Positions 26,776-34,475 of a stretch of 64,000 nt of DNA are shown piece after piece; position 1 is the first letter of the stretch; every line of letters starts with the position of its first letter. The notes beneath the pieces were generated by a model. That model did no database searches, had not been told where the DNA came from, and saw only the letters and a list, made by a program, of their open reading frames with translations. Both the position numbers and the translations under genes were made by a program. This DNA is from Alistipes sp. ZOR0009. GTDB taxonomy: Bacteria; Bacteroidota; Bacteroidia; Bacteroidales; ZOR0009. The stretch covers positions 1-64,000 of the forward strand of contig NZ_JTLD01000046.1 of assembly GCF_000798815.1 (NCBI RefSeq), read 5' to 3'.

Positions 26776-26968
26776 ATTGCCGCCAACATCTCAGTAATCG
26801 CACCTACCTGCAATTATCCCGCATACCTGCAACTCCTACTAAGTAGGATGCCGCTCCCAATGTAGCCAAAATCTCGCAACGTTATGCCGTACCGTTCCCT
26901 TTTTGCGTAGGAATTGCGCGCTTATTGGTTGGTTTACTACTGTGCTGCGCTAAGCTACCTAAGCGTTG
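26776..26968. repeat. Cassette-boundary element B, copy 1
   Basis: A ~190-bp non-coding stretch upstream (right) of the gene at 26203-26709. Shared words with 29985-30215: ATTATTGC, CTGCAACTCC then CTAAGTA, a CAAAATCT/TAAAATCT then AACGTTA, and CCTAAGCGTTG versus CCTACTAAAACGTTG. Its right half (from 26884) is also repeated at 27354-27438 with very few differences. Confidence 0.6.
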
Positions 26969-27032
26969 GGGGTGTGTAGCCTCCGCTCGCTGTAACCCGC
27001 CCAACGAAGCAGGGTAGGGGTAAGCCTATACC

Positions 27033-27262
27033 CCCCCAGCTTTGCCAATGCCCACAACGGAACCTACCCCATTGTACGCCCGCTGTACTTCTTTAACCTA
27101 AAGCAGGCCGATGCCAAGGTAGCCCCATTTATTAAGTTCATTAAATCGGGCAAGGGCCAAGCCGTTGTAAAGGAGGTTGGCTATATTCCAATTAAAAAGT
27201 AGCACCTACCATAGCAAAGGCCACCGCAGGGTGGCCTTTTTATTTTGTTGGCTATTGGTTGC
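27033..27262 (+). pseudogene. pstS 3'-end fragment, copy 2
   Basis: A 230-bp copy of the end of pstS and its terminator. It encodes the same 55 C-terminal residues as the intact gene (SFANAHNGTYPIVRP to YIPIKK) with only silent changes visible, but has no start region. It is joined on its left to the element-B-derived sequence ending in TAAGCCTATAC. Not translated as far as can be seen. Confidence 0.9.
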
Positions 27263-27353
27263 ATCTGAACGTGCTAGCATCATATCCGTAATCGCTCTTA
27301 TTCTACGCAAAATATGCGTAGAATACGGTTGGTAATCACCGCACGACTCTCTT

Positions 27354-27438
27354 TAAATGCCGTACCGCTCCCTTTTTGCGTAGGAATTGCGCGCTTATTG
27401 GTTGGTTTACCACTGTGGTGCGCTAAGCTACCTAAGCG
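27354..27438. repeat. Second copy of the element-B right half
   Basis: An ~85-bp near-identical copy of 26884-26968 (CCCTTTTTGCGTAGGAATTG, CTTATTGGTTGGTTTAC and AAGCTACCTAAGCGTTGGGG). Together with the following pstS fragment it makes a ~380-bp direct repeat, 26884-27262 versus 27354-27733, separated by 91 bp. Confidence 0.85.
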
Positions 27439-27503
27439 TTGGGGTGTGCAACCACCGCTCGCCGCAACCATCCCAGCTAAGCAGGGTAGGGCTTAGCCTA
27501 TAA

Positions 27504-27733
27504 CCCCCAGCTTTGCCAATGCCCACAACGGAACCTAGCCCATTATACGCCTGCTGTACTTCTTTAACCTAAAGCAGGCGGATGCCAAGGTGGCCCCATT
27601 TATTAGGCTCATTAAATCGGGCAAGGGCCAAGCCGTTGTAAAGGAGGTTGGCTATATTCCAATTAAAAAGTAACACCTACCATAGCAAAGGCCACCGTAG
27701 GGTGGCCTTTTTATTTTGTTGGCTATAGGTTGC
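27504..27733 (+). pseudogene. pstS 3'-end fragment, copy 3 (decaying)
   Basis: A third copy of the pstS end. A TAC codon has become TAG at about position 27536, and several substitutions change residues (for example Lys-Phe to Arg-Leu in the FIKFIK segment), so it is under weaker or no selection compared with copies 1 and 2. The terminator hairpin is retained with one loop change. Confidence 0.9.
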
Positions 27734-27763
27734 TATGGCTAAACGGCATCTGGTAAGCAGGGT

Positions 27764-27820
27764 GCGCTGCCCGTTAGTGCTTACAAGTGGGATGGCTTGC
27801 TGGATTAGTCGCAGTAATTT
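27764..27820 (-). repeat. Cassette-boundary element A, copy 3
   Basis: A 57-bp element immediately past the stop of the NTPase gene at 27823, with CTGCCCGTTAGTGCTTAC, then GTGGGATGGCTTGCTGGATT and GCAGTAATTT. It is the third gene in a row whose 3' end abuts this element. Confidence 0.6.
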
Positions 27821-27822
27821 GT

Positions 27823-29931
27823 TTAATTCTCAATAGTTTTTAAGAATTCAATAGTTTTTTCATTTATTACTCGTAATCTGATTTCATTATATGAGACGCC
27901 AAGTTGCTCATGTATCTTAGTAGGATCAATAAAATATTGAGTGCCTTCCAAATACAATACTTTACTTTTTATTAGTGCAGCCAGCACTTTTTTACCAACA
28001 GAGTATCCAGTCACTCTTTCATCCTCTATTTTCTCTTTAAAACGCCCCATTCGTCCTTTACTATGGGATCTAAATAATACAATTATTTTTCTAAGTTTTA
28101 AATATTTTTCCTTCAACATAGGATCTAACTTTGTTAAAGTATCACTATTCAAAAAATTATCGGAGAAAGGAAATTCAGGACGTTCTAACGAAATGATTTG
28201 AAATTTTTGATTTTCGTTAAGATGATTTAATACAGTTGGATTTTGCCCTTTAGAATAATCAATTTTACATTCGTCACATTCGAAAATTACACCAACAGAA
28301 TCTTTAATACCTTTTTCTATAATAAATTCGCTTGAATTAATTATTATTCTATGACAATTGATAGTTACAGGTGATATTAATTCACAGCGGTTACCATCAA
28401 GTAATATGTTTATTGGTGAGTTTATGGAGGCATTTGATATAGAATTACCGAGATACAAATCAGTGTTTTTATCTACAAACATTTCGAAATTGTATTGATC
28501 TTCTCTATCACTTAACTCAAACTCAACATCGCAAATTACGTGTTCATCTGAACAACTTTTTTCTTCAATATTAATTGATGAATATGCAAATTTATCATCT
28601 AGTGATTTTAATGAACTATACAGATAAGGGAAAAAACTACTTTCAATATTTTTTGCACTATCAAGTTTATGGTAAATAAAGAATAACATAAATGCGTCTT
28701 TGTACTTTAGTTTCAAATACTCGTAAACTGATTCTTTGTAAATTGGATTTAATATTAATCTTGCAATGATGTAACTTTCAAAAACTGCATTTTGAATTTT
28801 AGAACCTTCTAAAAATGGATGTTCTTTTATCCAATCTGCAATTTTTTCTTCATATTGGCCGTTAAATTGAGCATCTTCTGTTAAGCTAATAGAGAAAGAT
28901 TTGGTTAATTGCAAATGAAGAAGTCTTGCACATTGTTCGTCAATAGAATATGCTTTATCATTTACCAATTCGCAAAACATTTCATCTCTATGTTTTAATA
29001 AATTTGGCAAAAGTTGCTGCTTTATTTTTTCTTCTTTATCCCTTTGCAAAATGTATTCAACAATCGAAATTATTAAATCAATACCCTTATCTTCCTTTTG
29101 AGATAATTCTTCAAAAAGTCCTTTGTAATTAGATTCTTTTTGCAATAATTTTGTGATTGACAACAGAACTGGGGCATAACCAATAAAGGATTTATATTGC
29201 TTTTTATTTACCTCTGATTGACTTTGAAAAAAACCTTCAACTGATTGAATGATAAAATCTCTTAAATCTTTATATTGCTGAATATACCTTTGTTCATTTA
29301 TTTGCTTATCAATAAATTCTTTTGCTTGATCAACTGTAAATGGTTCAATACTTAAAAGTTTGGCGTCAATATTTTTATCGTCAAAATAAAACATGCAATG
29401 TTCCATTACCTGAGTTCTACCAAGCAAAATAAAAGGAGTTCCTTTTGAATCTGAACTTATCTCAACTATTCCGTCCAAAAAAGAATTAAAACCTTGAACA
29501 GTTGTTTTAATATATCCCTCGTCTAATGCATCTATTATCAGTGTAGATTGGCCTGTTTTTAATTTCTCAACAAATTTTCCAAGTTCTATATGACCTAAAC
29601 AATCGAAAAACAAGCCAGTCAAAGAATTACTTGCAACTGGATTGTGATTGCTTAAATTAAAAATTGGCATTTTTAAACTTGCTGATAAGTAATTTGTCAA
29701 TTCACTTTTTCCTGTTGCTCCAGCCGCGGATATGAGTATTACTTTTGGCTGATTTCCTTGTGGTACATTGCTAATTAATTCACTAAATAATGGTTGTACA
29801 TATTTAGTATTTAATGTTTCATTTATGGAAAATGAAGGGATATTTTTCTTTATTGTTTTTGCATCAAAGGGAACAAATTCACTTTTTATAGAATTTTCCA
29901 ATCTAAAAAGGCTAAGAGATTCATTACTCAT
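27823..29931 (-). CDS. P-loop (STAND/NACHT-like) NTPase, possible defence protein
   Basis: A 702-aa protein. Residues 1-60 form a soluble N-terminal region, the Walker A loop is GATGKSE at 71-77, Walker B is LIIDALDE at 131-138, and FILLGRTQ at 167-174 looks like the sensor-1 strand with Arg. This order fits STAND/NACHT-type switch ATPases. Residues ~190-400 are helical; ~400-620 contain beta-rich repeats (NISNSPINILLDGNR-like turns); the last ~80 residues (VLAALIKSKVLYLEGTQYFI) look like a winged-helix module. It is markedly AT-rich, alone, and bracketed by boundary elements A and B. Such NTPases are frequent in phage-defence islands, so a defence role is plausible but unproven; no effector domain is recognised. 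Confidence 0.75.
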   Translation of the reverse strand: MSNESLSLFRLENSIKSEFVPFDAKTIKKNIPSFSINETLNTKYVQPLFSELISNVPQGNQPKVILISAAGATGKSELTNYLSASLKMPIFNLSNHNPVASNSLTGLFFDCLGHIELGKFVEKLKTGQSTLIIDALDEGYIKTTVQGFNSFLDGIVEISSDSKGTPFILLGRTQVMEHCMFYFDDKNIDAKLLSIEPFTVDQAKEFIDKQINEQRYIQQYKDLRDFIIQSVEGFFQSQSEVNKKQYKSFIGYAPVLLSITKLLQKESNYKGLFEELSQKEDKGIDLIISIVEYILQRDKEEKIKQQLLPNLLKHRDEMFCELVNDKAYSIDEQCARLLHLQLTKSFSISLTEDAQFNGQYEEKIADWIKEHPFLEGSKIQNAVFESYIIARLILNPIYKESVYEYLKLKYKDAFMLFFIYHKLDSAKNIESSFFPYLYSSLKSLDDKFAYSSINIEEKSCSDEHVICDVEFELSDREDQYNFEMFVDKNTDLYLGNSISNASINSPINILLDGNRCELISPVTINCHRIIINSSEFIIEKGIKDSVGVIFECDECKIDYSKGQNPTVLNHLNENQKFQIISLERPEFPFSDNFLNSDTLTKLDPMLKEKYLKLRKIIVLFRSHSKGRMGRFKEKIEDERVTGYSVGKKVLAALIKSKVLYLEGTQYFIDPTKIHEQLGVSYNEIRLRVINEKTIEFLKTIEN

Positions 29932-29984
29932 TTCAATCTGTATTTTGTTTGTTTTATGTTAATATTAATCACAGTGGGCGTTTT

Positions 29985-30215
29985 TTATTATTGCAACTAA
30001 CATATGTATCTGCACTTAACCACGATTACCTACACACTACCTGCAGCTCCCGCTAAGTACAATTAGGCTTCGAAAGTAGCTAAAATCTGGTAACGTTAAA
30101 CAGTGTTACGGTTTTTTTGTCTAGTCATTAGGTATCCTTCAGCTGCAGTGGTCTATCGGTATGCTTCGTTATGTAGTTTTACCCCTGTGGTGCGTCAACC
30201 TACTAAAACGTTGTG
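29985..30215. repeat. Cassette-boundary element B, copy 2
   Basis: The diverged counterpart of 26776-26968, upstream (right) of the NTPase gene. It contains ATTATTGCAACTAACAT, ACCTGCAGCTCCCGCTAAGTA, GTAGCTAAAATCTGGTAACG and CCTGTGGTGCG. Its end, CCTACTAAAACGTTGTGGTTGTATAACC, merges into the first units of the tandem array, as if the array grew out of this element. Confidence 0.55.
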
Positions 30216-31735
30216 GTTGTATAACCCAAACGTCGGCATATTTTGACGAAACGACGCCTTAAGTTGACGAACGGATGGGGTTATGTAACCCCTCGGTTGT
30301 GGTTGTTTGACGGAACGATGGGGTAGATTGACGGAACGATGGCTATCGGAACCCCAACAATGCGTCAATTAACCACATCGTTTGGGTTAGGTAACCGCAT
30401 CGTTGTGGTTGTATAACCCCGTCGTTGTGGTTGTATAACCCCGTCGTTGGGGTTGGGTAACCGCATCGTTTGGGTTGGGTAACCGCATCGTTGGGGTTGG
30501 GTAACCCCGTCGTTGGGGTTGGTGAACCCCAACGTTGCGTCGAATTATATAAAACGTTCGGTTAGGTAACCCCAACGTTGTGGTTGTATAACCCCAACGT
30601 CGGCATGTTTTGACGAAACGTTGCCTTAATTTGACGAACCGATGGGGTTGTATAACCCCTCGGTTGTGGTTGTTTGACGGAACGATGGGGTAGATTGACG
30701 GAACGATGGCTATCGGAACCCCAACGATGCGTCAATTAACCACATCGTTTGGGTTAGGTAACCGTATCGTTTGGGTTGAGTAACCGCATCGTTGGGGTTG
30801 GGTAACCGCATCGTTGGGGTTGGTGAACCCCGTCGTTGGGGTTGGTGAACCCCAACGTTGCGTCGAATTATATAAAACGTTCGGTTAGGTAACCCCAACG
30901 TTGTGGTTGTATAGCCCCAACGTCGGCATATTTTGACGAAACGTTGCCTTAATTTGACGAACCGATGGGGTTATGTAACCCCTCGGTTGTGGTTGTTTGA
31001 CGGAACGATGGGGTAGATTGACGGAACAATGGCTATCGGAACCCCAACGATGCGTCAATTAACCACATCGTTTGGGTTAGGTAACCACATCGTTGGGGTT
31101 GAGTAACCACATCGTTGGGGTTGGGTAACCACATCGTTGGGGTTGAGTAACCACATCGTTTGGGTTGGGTAACCACATCGTTTGGGTTGGGTAACCACAT
31201 CGTTGGGGTTGAGTAACCACATCGTTTGGGTTAGGTAACCACATCGTTTGGGTTGGGTAACCACATCGTTTGGGTTGGGTAACCGCATCGTTGGGGTTGG
31301 GTAACCGCATCGTTGGGGTTGTATAACCCCGTCGTTGGGGTTGGTGAACCCCAACGTTGCGTCGAATTATATAAAACGTTCGGTTAGGTAACCCCAACGT
31401 TGTGGTTGTATAGCCCCAACGTCGGCATGTTTTGATGAAACGTTGCCTTAATTTGACGAACCGATGGGGTTAGGTAACCACATCGTTGGGGTTGAGTAAC
31501 CACATCGTTGGGGTTGGGTAACCACATCGTTGGGGTTGGGTAACCACATCGTTTGGGTTGGGTAACCACATCGCTTGGGTTAGGTAACCACATCGTTTGG
31601 GTTGAGTAACCACATCGTTTGGGTTGGGTAACCACAACGTTTGGGTTGGGTAACCGCATCGTTTGGGTTGGGTAACCGCATCGTTGTGGTTGAGTAACCG
31701 CATCGTTGGGGTTGTATAACCCCAACTTTGGGGCC
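30216..31735. repeat. Hierarchical tandem repeat array of ~22-bp units
   Basis: About 1.5 kb built from 21-22-bp units, consensus GGGTAACCACATCGTTTGGGTT with variants (CGCATCG, CCCCGTCG, GGGG for TGGG, GAGT or TAGGT). Four higher-order modules share a common non-array segment (AACGTCGGCAT, TTTTGACGAAACG, GACGAACCGATGGGGTTA, TTGACGGAACGATGG, GATGCGTCAATTAACCACATCG) starting near 30226, 30595, 30912 and 31413. Pure unit runs have roughly 7, 5, 13 and 12 units; the fourth module lacks the middle part. Because 22 is not a multiple of 3 and the unit has no stop codon on the minus strand in any frame, long open frames appear there, but they are by-products. Confidence 0.92.
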
Positions 31736-32021
31736 CAGAACGTGTCCCGAGGAGGCGCTTACCGTTTTGGAGGGGTGATGGTGGGTGTTGGCGCGGTGCG
31801 GTGGCGTTGGGATGCCCCGCATTTTCCCTAAAATACCAACACTAGCTAACATACGCCATTTAATGGCATCTGGCCGTGCTTTGCGAATATCATCGTATAA
31901 CTACTATAGGACTAGACGTATAATGAGCCTATCGGTAAATAAAAAGATGTAAAAATATTTTGTATGTATGTGAATAATTGCTAATATTGAAATTATTTGT
32001 GTCAACTAATATTTTACTGCA
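31736..32021. other. Intergenic stretch right of the array
   Basis: About 285 bp without gene. It marks the return to ordinary sequence and presumably holds the promoter for the gene at 32022; no exact TAnnTTTG box was found. Confidence 0.35.
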
Positions 32022-32498
32022 ATGGAACAAAATGTAATTACAGATCTTTTGACCGAAGAGGAAAAGAAGACCATTCAAAAAGCCTTAAACGATATTATAG
32101 GTATTGTAGACAGTAAGCTACCCGATTTAAAGGGGAGTGATCGTCGCTACTATGGGTCGATTAACGAGCAGAATAAGCTGTTAGTTAACAAGGCTAGAGA
32201 GGTGGTAAAGCTTAATCCGCAGCTGGCTCCGGCCGAGGTAGATTGGGTGGAGTTCGAAAAGGATTACCTGGCACGTCACTTTTACGAGGATGTGCTGCTG
32301 CTGCTGACCAACATCACCAGTAGAGTAGAGAGCGCTAAAATGATGCACGACTACGATAACTACAACGATTCGTTGGTTCTGTACAACTATATTGATTTTA
32401 AGCGTCGTTCGGCAACGCCCGGCGCAGAGTCTAGCTACAATGCTCTTCGCGAGTTTTTTTCACGTTCACGTAAAACCGATAAACCAGATAACAACTAA
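32022..32498 (+). CDS. Hypothetical protein, 158 aa
   Basis: A soluble, almost wholly helical and acidic protein. It begins MEQNVITDLLTEEEKKTIQKAL and contains DSKLPDLKGSDRRYYGSINEQNKLLVNKAREVV (~30-65), FEKDYLARHFYEDVLLLLTNITSR (~80-105) and a basic Ser/Arg/Lys tail. The central pattern of paired amphipathic helices suggests a small helical bundle. I do not recognise the family. It is the first ordinary gene after the repeat array and is closed by a perfect terminator. Codon use resembles that of the housekeeping genes, so it is probably native rather than part of the inserted region. Confidence 0.7.
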   Translation: MEQNVITDLLTEEEKKTIQKALNDIIGIVDSKLPDLKGSDRRYYGSINEQNKLLVNKAREVVKLNPQLAPAEVDWVEFEKDYLARHFYEDVLLLLTNITSRVESAKMMHDYDNYNDSLVLYNYIDFKRRSATPGAESSYNALREFFSRSRKTDKPDNN

Positions 32499-32527
32499 TG
32501 TATATTTAACCCAAGACACAAATATAG

Positions 32528-32557
32528 ATCCCCTAGCCGCAACGCTAGGGGATTTTT
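32528..32557 (+). terminator. Intrinsic terminator after the 158-aa gene
   Basis: ATCCCCTAGC pairs perfectly with GCTAGGGGAT around a 6-nt loop and runs straight into five T residues, 30 bp after the stop. Confidence 0.88.
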
Positions 32558-32633
32558 CGTGCGGTAAACCTAGGTTTATGGACATCGTTCCGATAATCAC
32601 CAATCGCGGGTAGAGGCGCATTGCATCGTTCGG

Positions 32634-32717
32634 CGAAGGCTCCTGCCTTCGTCGATTCTATCCTTGCAGGCTGTAGCCTGCAGTAATATATTCTGTAGAG
32701 GCACAGCCTCTACAGAA
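32634..32717. repeat. Cluster of three perfect palindromic hairpins (REP-like)
   Basis: Three palindromes in 84 bp: CGAAGGC/GCCTTCG with 4-nt loop (32634-32651), TGCAGGCT/AGCCTGCA with 2-nt loop (32665-32682) and TTCTGTAGAGGC/GCCTCTACAGAA with 3-nt loop (32691-32717). All three share an AGGC...GCCT core but differ outside it. They lie in a 440-bp gap between two plus-strand genes, after the upstream terminator, and have no T-tracts. Confidence 0.75.
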
Positions 32718-32926
32718 CGGTGCGTCTCCCTTAACCGCCGTCTCCCTTAACGGCATCTCAGGTCTATCCTTGCATGCCTCAGCCTTCCCTTTTGCACCAT
32801 CCATATAGTTCCATCCATCTTTAGTAATGCCATATTGACATGGTGGCGTTTGTTGTTTTGACAAAATGGCGTAAAAATAGCGATGGCATCCGATTTGAAA
32901 CGATAGGGGTATAAAACAAATATAAA

Positions 32927-32934
32927 AAGGAGGT
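32927..32934 (+). promoter_or_regulatory. Strong Shine-Dalgarno sequence of the small heat-shock gene
   Basis: AAGGAGGT lies 4 bp before the ATG at 32939. It is an unusually full anti-SD match in a window where most genes show none. Confidence 0.7.
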
Positions 32935-32938
32935 AATT

Positions 32939-33382
32939 ATGTTACTTAGAAGAATAGATGGAGCGGATGCTTTTCCACGATTCATTAAGGAGGTGCTAGA
33001 TGGCGGTGCTGCCCGCTGCAACGAGGCTTCGTGCCAACCAGCCGGTGCTGTAAGGCCTGCGGCCAACATCGTAGAGGGCGCCAGCGCCTTTAGGGTAGAG
33101 CTGGCTGTTCCGGGCTTTGCGAAGGAGGACTTTAAGATCGACTTGAACGAGGAGGTGCTGGTTGTTACCGCCAGCAGGGAGGCCAAGGAGGAGGCTAAGG
33201 ACGAGAAGCTGGTGCGCCGCGAGTTTAGCGTTGGCGCCATAGAGCGCAGGTTTATGCTTCCGAAGGATTTGGTTGATAAGGATGCCATCTCGGCCAAGTA
33301 CGACAACGGGATACTAACCATCGCCATCCCTAAAAAGGAGGAGGTAAAGAGCGCCGAACCTCGGTTAATTGCGGTGGAGTAG
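32939..33382 (+). CDS. Hsp20/alpha-crystallin family small heat-shock protein
   Basis: A 147-aa ATP-independent holdase chaperone. A short variable N-terminus (~1-40) precedes the alpha-crystallin domain (~41-138). Strands visible are ANIVEGASAFRVELAVPGF, KEDFKIDLNEEVLVVTASRE, RREFSVGAIERRFMLP and DKDAISAKYDNGILTIAIPKKE, the last carrying the family A-x-x-x-n-G-v-L motif. The C-terminal EPRLIAVE contains an I-x-V-like oligomerisation motif (LIAV). Monocistronic, between its own strong SD and a bidirectional terminator. Heat-shock control is expected from the family, but no CIRCE or similar operator was seen. Confidence 0.95.
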   Translation: MLLRRIDGADAFPRFIKEVLDGGAARCNEASCQPAGAVRPAANIVEGASAFRVELAVPGFAKEDFKIDLNEEVLVVTASREAKEEAKDEKLVRREFSVGAIERRFMLPKDLVDKDAISAKYDNGILTIAIPKKEEVKSAEPRLIAVE

Positions 33383-33424
33383 GGTACGCTGCTGATGGCT
33401 GGGGCTGCCAGCCGTAAAGCATAA

Positions 33425-33456
33425 GGGGCTGTCTCGGATTCGAGACAGCCCCTTTC
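33425..33456. terminator. Bidirectional terminator between hsp20 and the GNA1162-family gene
   Basis: A perfect 12-bp stem (GGGGCTGTCTCG with CGAGACAGCCCC, 4-nt loop) followed by TTT on the plus strand; it lies between two convergent genes. Confidence 0.8.
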
Positions 33457-33468
33457 TGTTCTATGCTG

Positions 33469-34140
33469 CTAGTAGCTGTTTTGTAGGTTGATGGTAAACT
33501 CCTTTTGTAGGGCCGGCGTATCGGCATCCTTGTCGAAGTTGGGGCTGTACTTGCCTGTGGGCATATCGCCAAAGGTATAGTAGTTGCAGCTTCGTCCCAC
33601 CGAAATCTCCTTGGTTAGCGCGGTGGCAATCATGCTTCCCACAATATTACCTAGGGCGTTGCCGGTGTTAACGTTGTTCGATAGGGTGATGTTGCCCTTA
33701 CGGTTAAAGAGGATCTCGTCGGTTTTGGCGCTCTTTAGGATGTACTCGATGCTTACGGTAACCTGTCCGGCAATGGTGGTCTTTCGCCAGTCGTGGATGA
33801 TGGTAAAGAGCACGGCATCGACCCCAAAGGCGTCGCCAACGCGCTTCATGGAGTTGTTAAGCAGCAGCTCCGAGTCGTACACGCTCTCCTCCTTCATGAT
33901 TTCCATGGAGAGGAGCGGAGGCATAACGTAGTATCCCTTTTCGGCAATAGGTACGGTAAGCGAGCTGTAAAAAAGCTCCTTGGCCTCCACCTTGGTGCTC
34001 TTGTTGATGGGCGGAAGGGCTAGTATGGTTATCGGTCTCTCGCGGTACAGCTGGCTGTAGGTCTCCCTTTTGGGGGTTAGCGTAGACGAGCAGCTCGCAA
34101 GCAGTAGGCCCATTAGGGCCGCTATAAGTATCTTTCTCAT
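33469..34140 (-). CDS. GNA1162 (DUF799) family lipoprotein
   Basis: A 223-aa outer-membrane lipoprotein (LLLASC lipobox, Cys17). It matches the DUF799/GNA1162 family, with PITILALPPINKSTKVEAKELFYSSL (~34-60), EKGYYVMPPLLSMEIMKEE (~70-88), GVDAVLFTIIHDW (~110) and a following strand-rich half. Homologues pair with CsgG-like and DUF4810 lipoproteins, as here. Last gene of a four-gene minus-strand operon; its start overlaps the preceding stop by 4 bp (ATGA). It may be part of an envelope assembly or secretion complex. Function in detail unknown. Confidence 0.88.
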   Translation of the reverse strand: MRKILIAALMGLLLASCSSTLTPKRETYSQLYRERPITILALPPINKSTKVEAKELFYSSLTVPIAEKGYYVMPPLLSMEIMKEESVYDSELLLNNSMKRVGDAFGVDAVLFTIIHDWRKTTIAGQVTVSIEYILKSAKTDEILFNRKGNITLSNNVNTGNALGNIVGSMIATALTKEISVGRSCNYYTFGDMPTGKYSPNFDKDADTPALQKEFTINLQNSY

Positions 34141-34475
34141 TGTTCTGCTCGTTTTATGATTCTACCAACAAATACGGCCGACTCGGGGTAGTAGGCAATC
34201 TCCTGCTTTAGCAGGGCAATTCCCTTTTCCTTTTCGCCCTTTTTGAGGAGCAGGTAGCCGTAGTCGGCGCAGATGCCCGGCGCGGGGCGGTTGCTGGTGC
34301 CGGGGTGCTTAATTATTTTTTCGTACACCTTAATGAGTTCGGCTAGGCTTTTTTCGTCGCTGGTTTTGGTGTAGCTGTACACGGCGTCGTCGTACCCGCT
34401 CCAGTTGTAGAGCTGCGACGATGTGCACGAGCCGAGCAGTAGGGCTAGGAAGCCAAGTAGTAGGGTAGGTTTCAT
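34137..34475 (-). CDS. DUF4810 domain-containing lipoprotein
   Basis: A 112-aa lipoprotein (LLLGSC lipobox, Cys16). DUF4810 signature: LYNWSGYDDAVYSYTKTSDEKSL right after the lipobox, then a TPR-like region (LIKVYEKIIKHPG, PAPGICADYGYLLLKKGEKEKGIALLKQEIAYYPES). It overlaps the downstream GNA1162 gene by 4 bp and shares one base with the upstream gene, so translation is coupled. Known companion of CsgG/HfaB and GNA1162 proteins; likely a small scaffold at the outer membrane. Confidence 0.88.
   Translation of the reverse strand: MKPTLLLGFLALLLGSCTSSQLYNWSGYDDAVYSYTKTSDEKSLAELIKVYEKIIKHPGTSNRPAPGICADYGYLLLKKGEKEKGIALLKQEIAYYPESAVFVGRIIKRAEQ

Noticed and set aside
25567-30215. Classical integron
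   Set aside because: No integron integrase or attI is visible and the boundary elements do not show a clear attC core pair by eye, so only cassette-like is claimed.
30216-31735. CRISPR array
   Set aside because: Units follow each other without spacers, vary in sequence and are only ~22 bp; no cas genes are present.
30387-31852. Several open frames of 60-113 codons on the minus strand across the tandem array, encoding NPNDVVTQP-type repeat peptides
   Set aside because: They exist in overlapping frames only because the 22-bp unit has no stop codon in any minus frame. They share no start context and have no folded-protein features.
32658-32864. Minus-strand frame of 68 codons across the palindrome cluster
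   Set aside because: It runs through the hairpins and has no protein signature.
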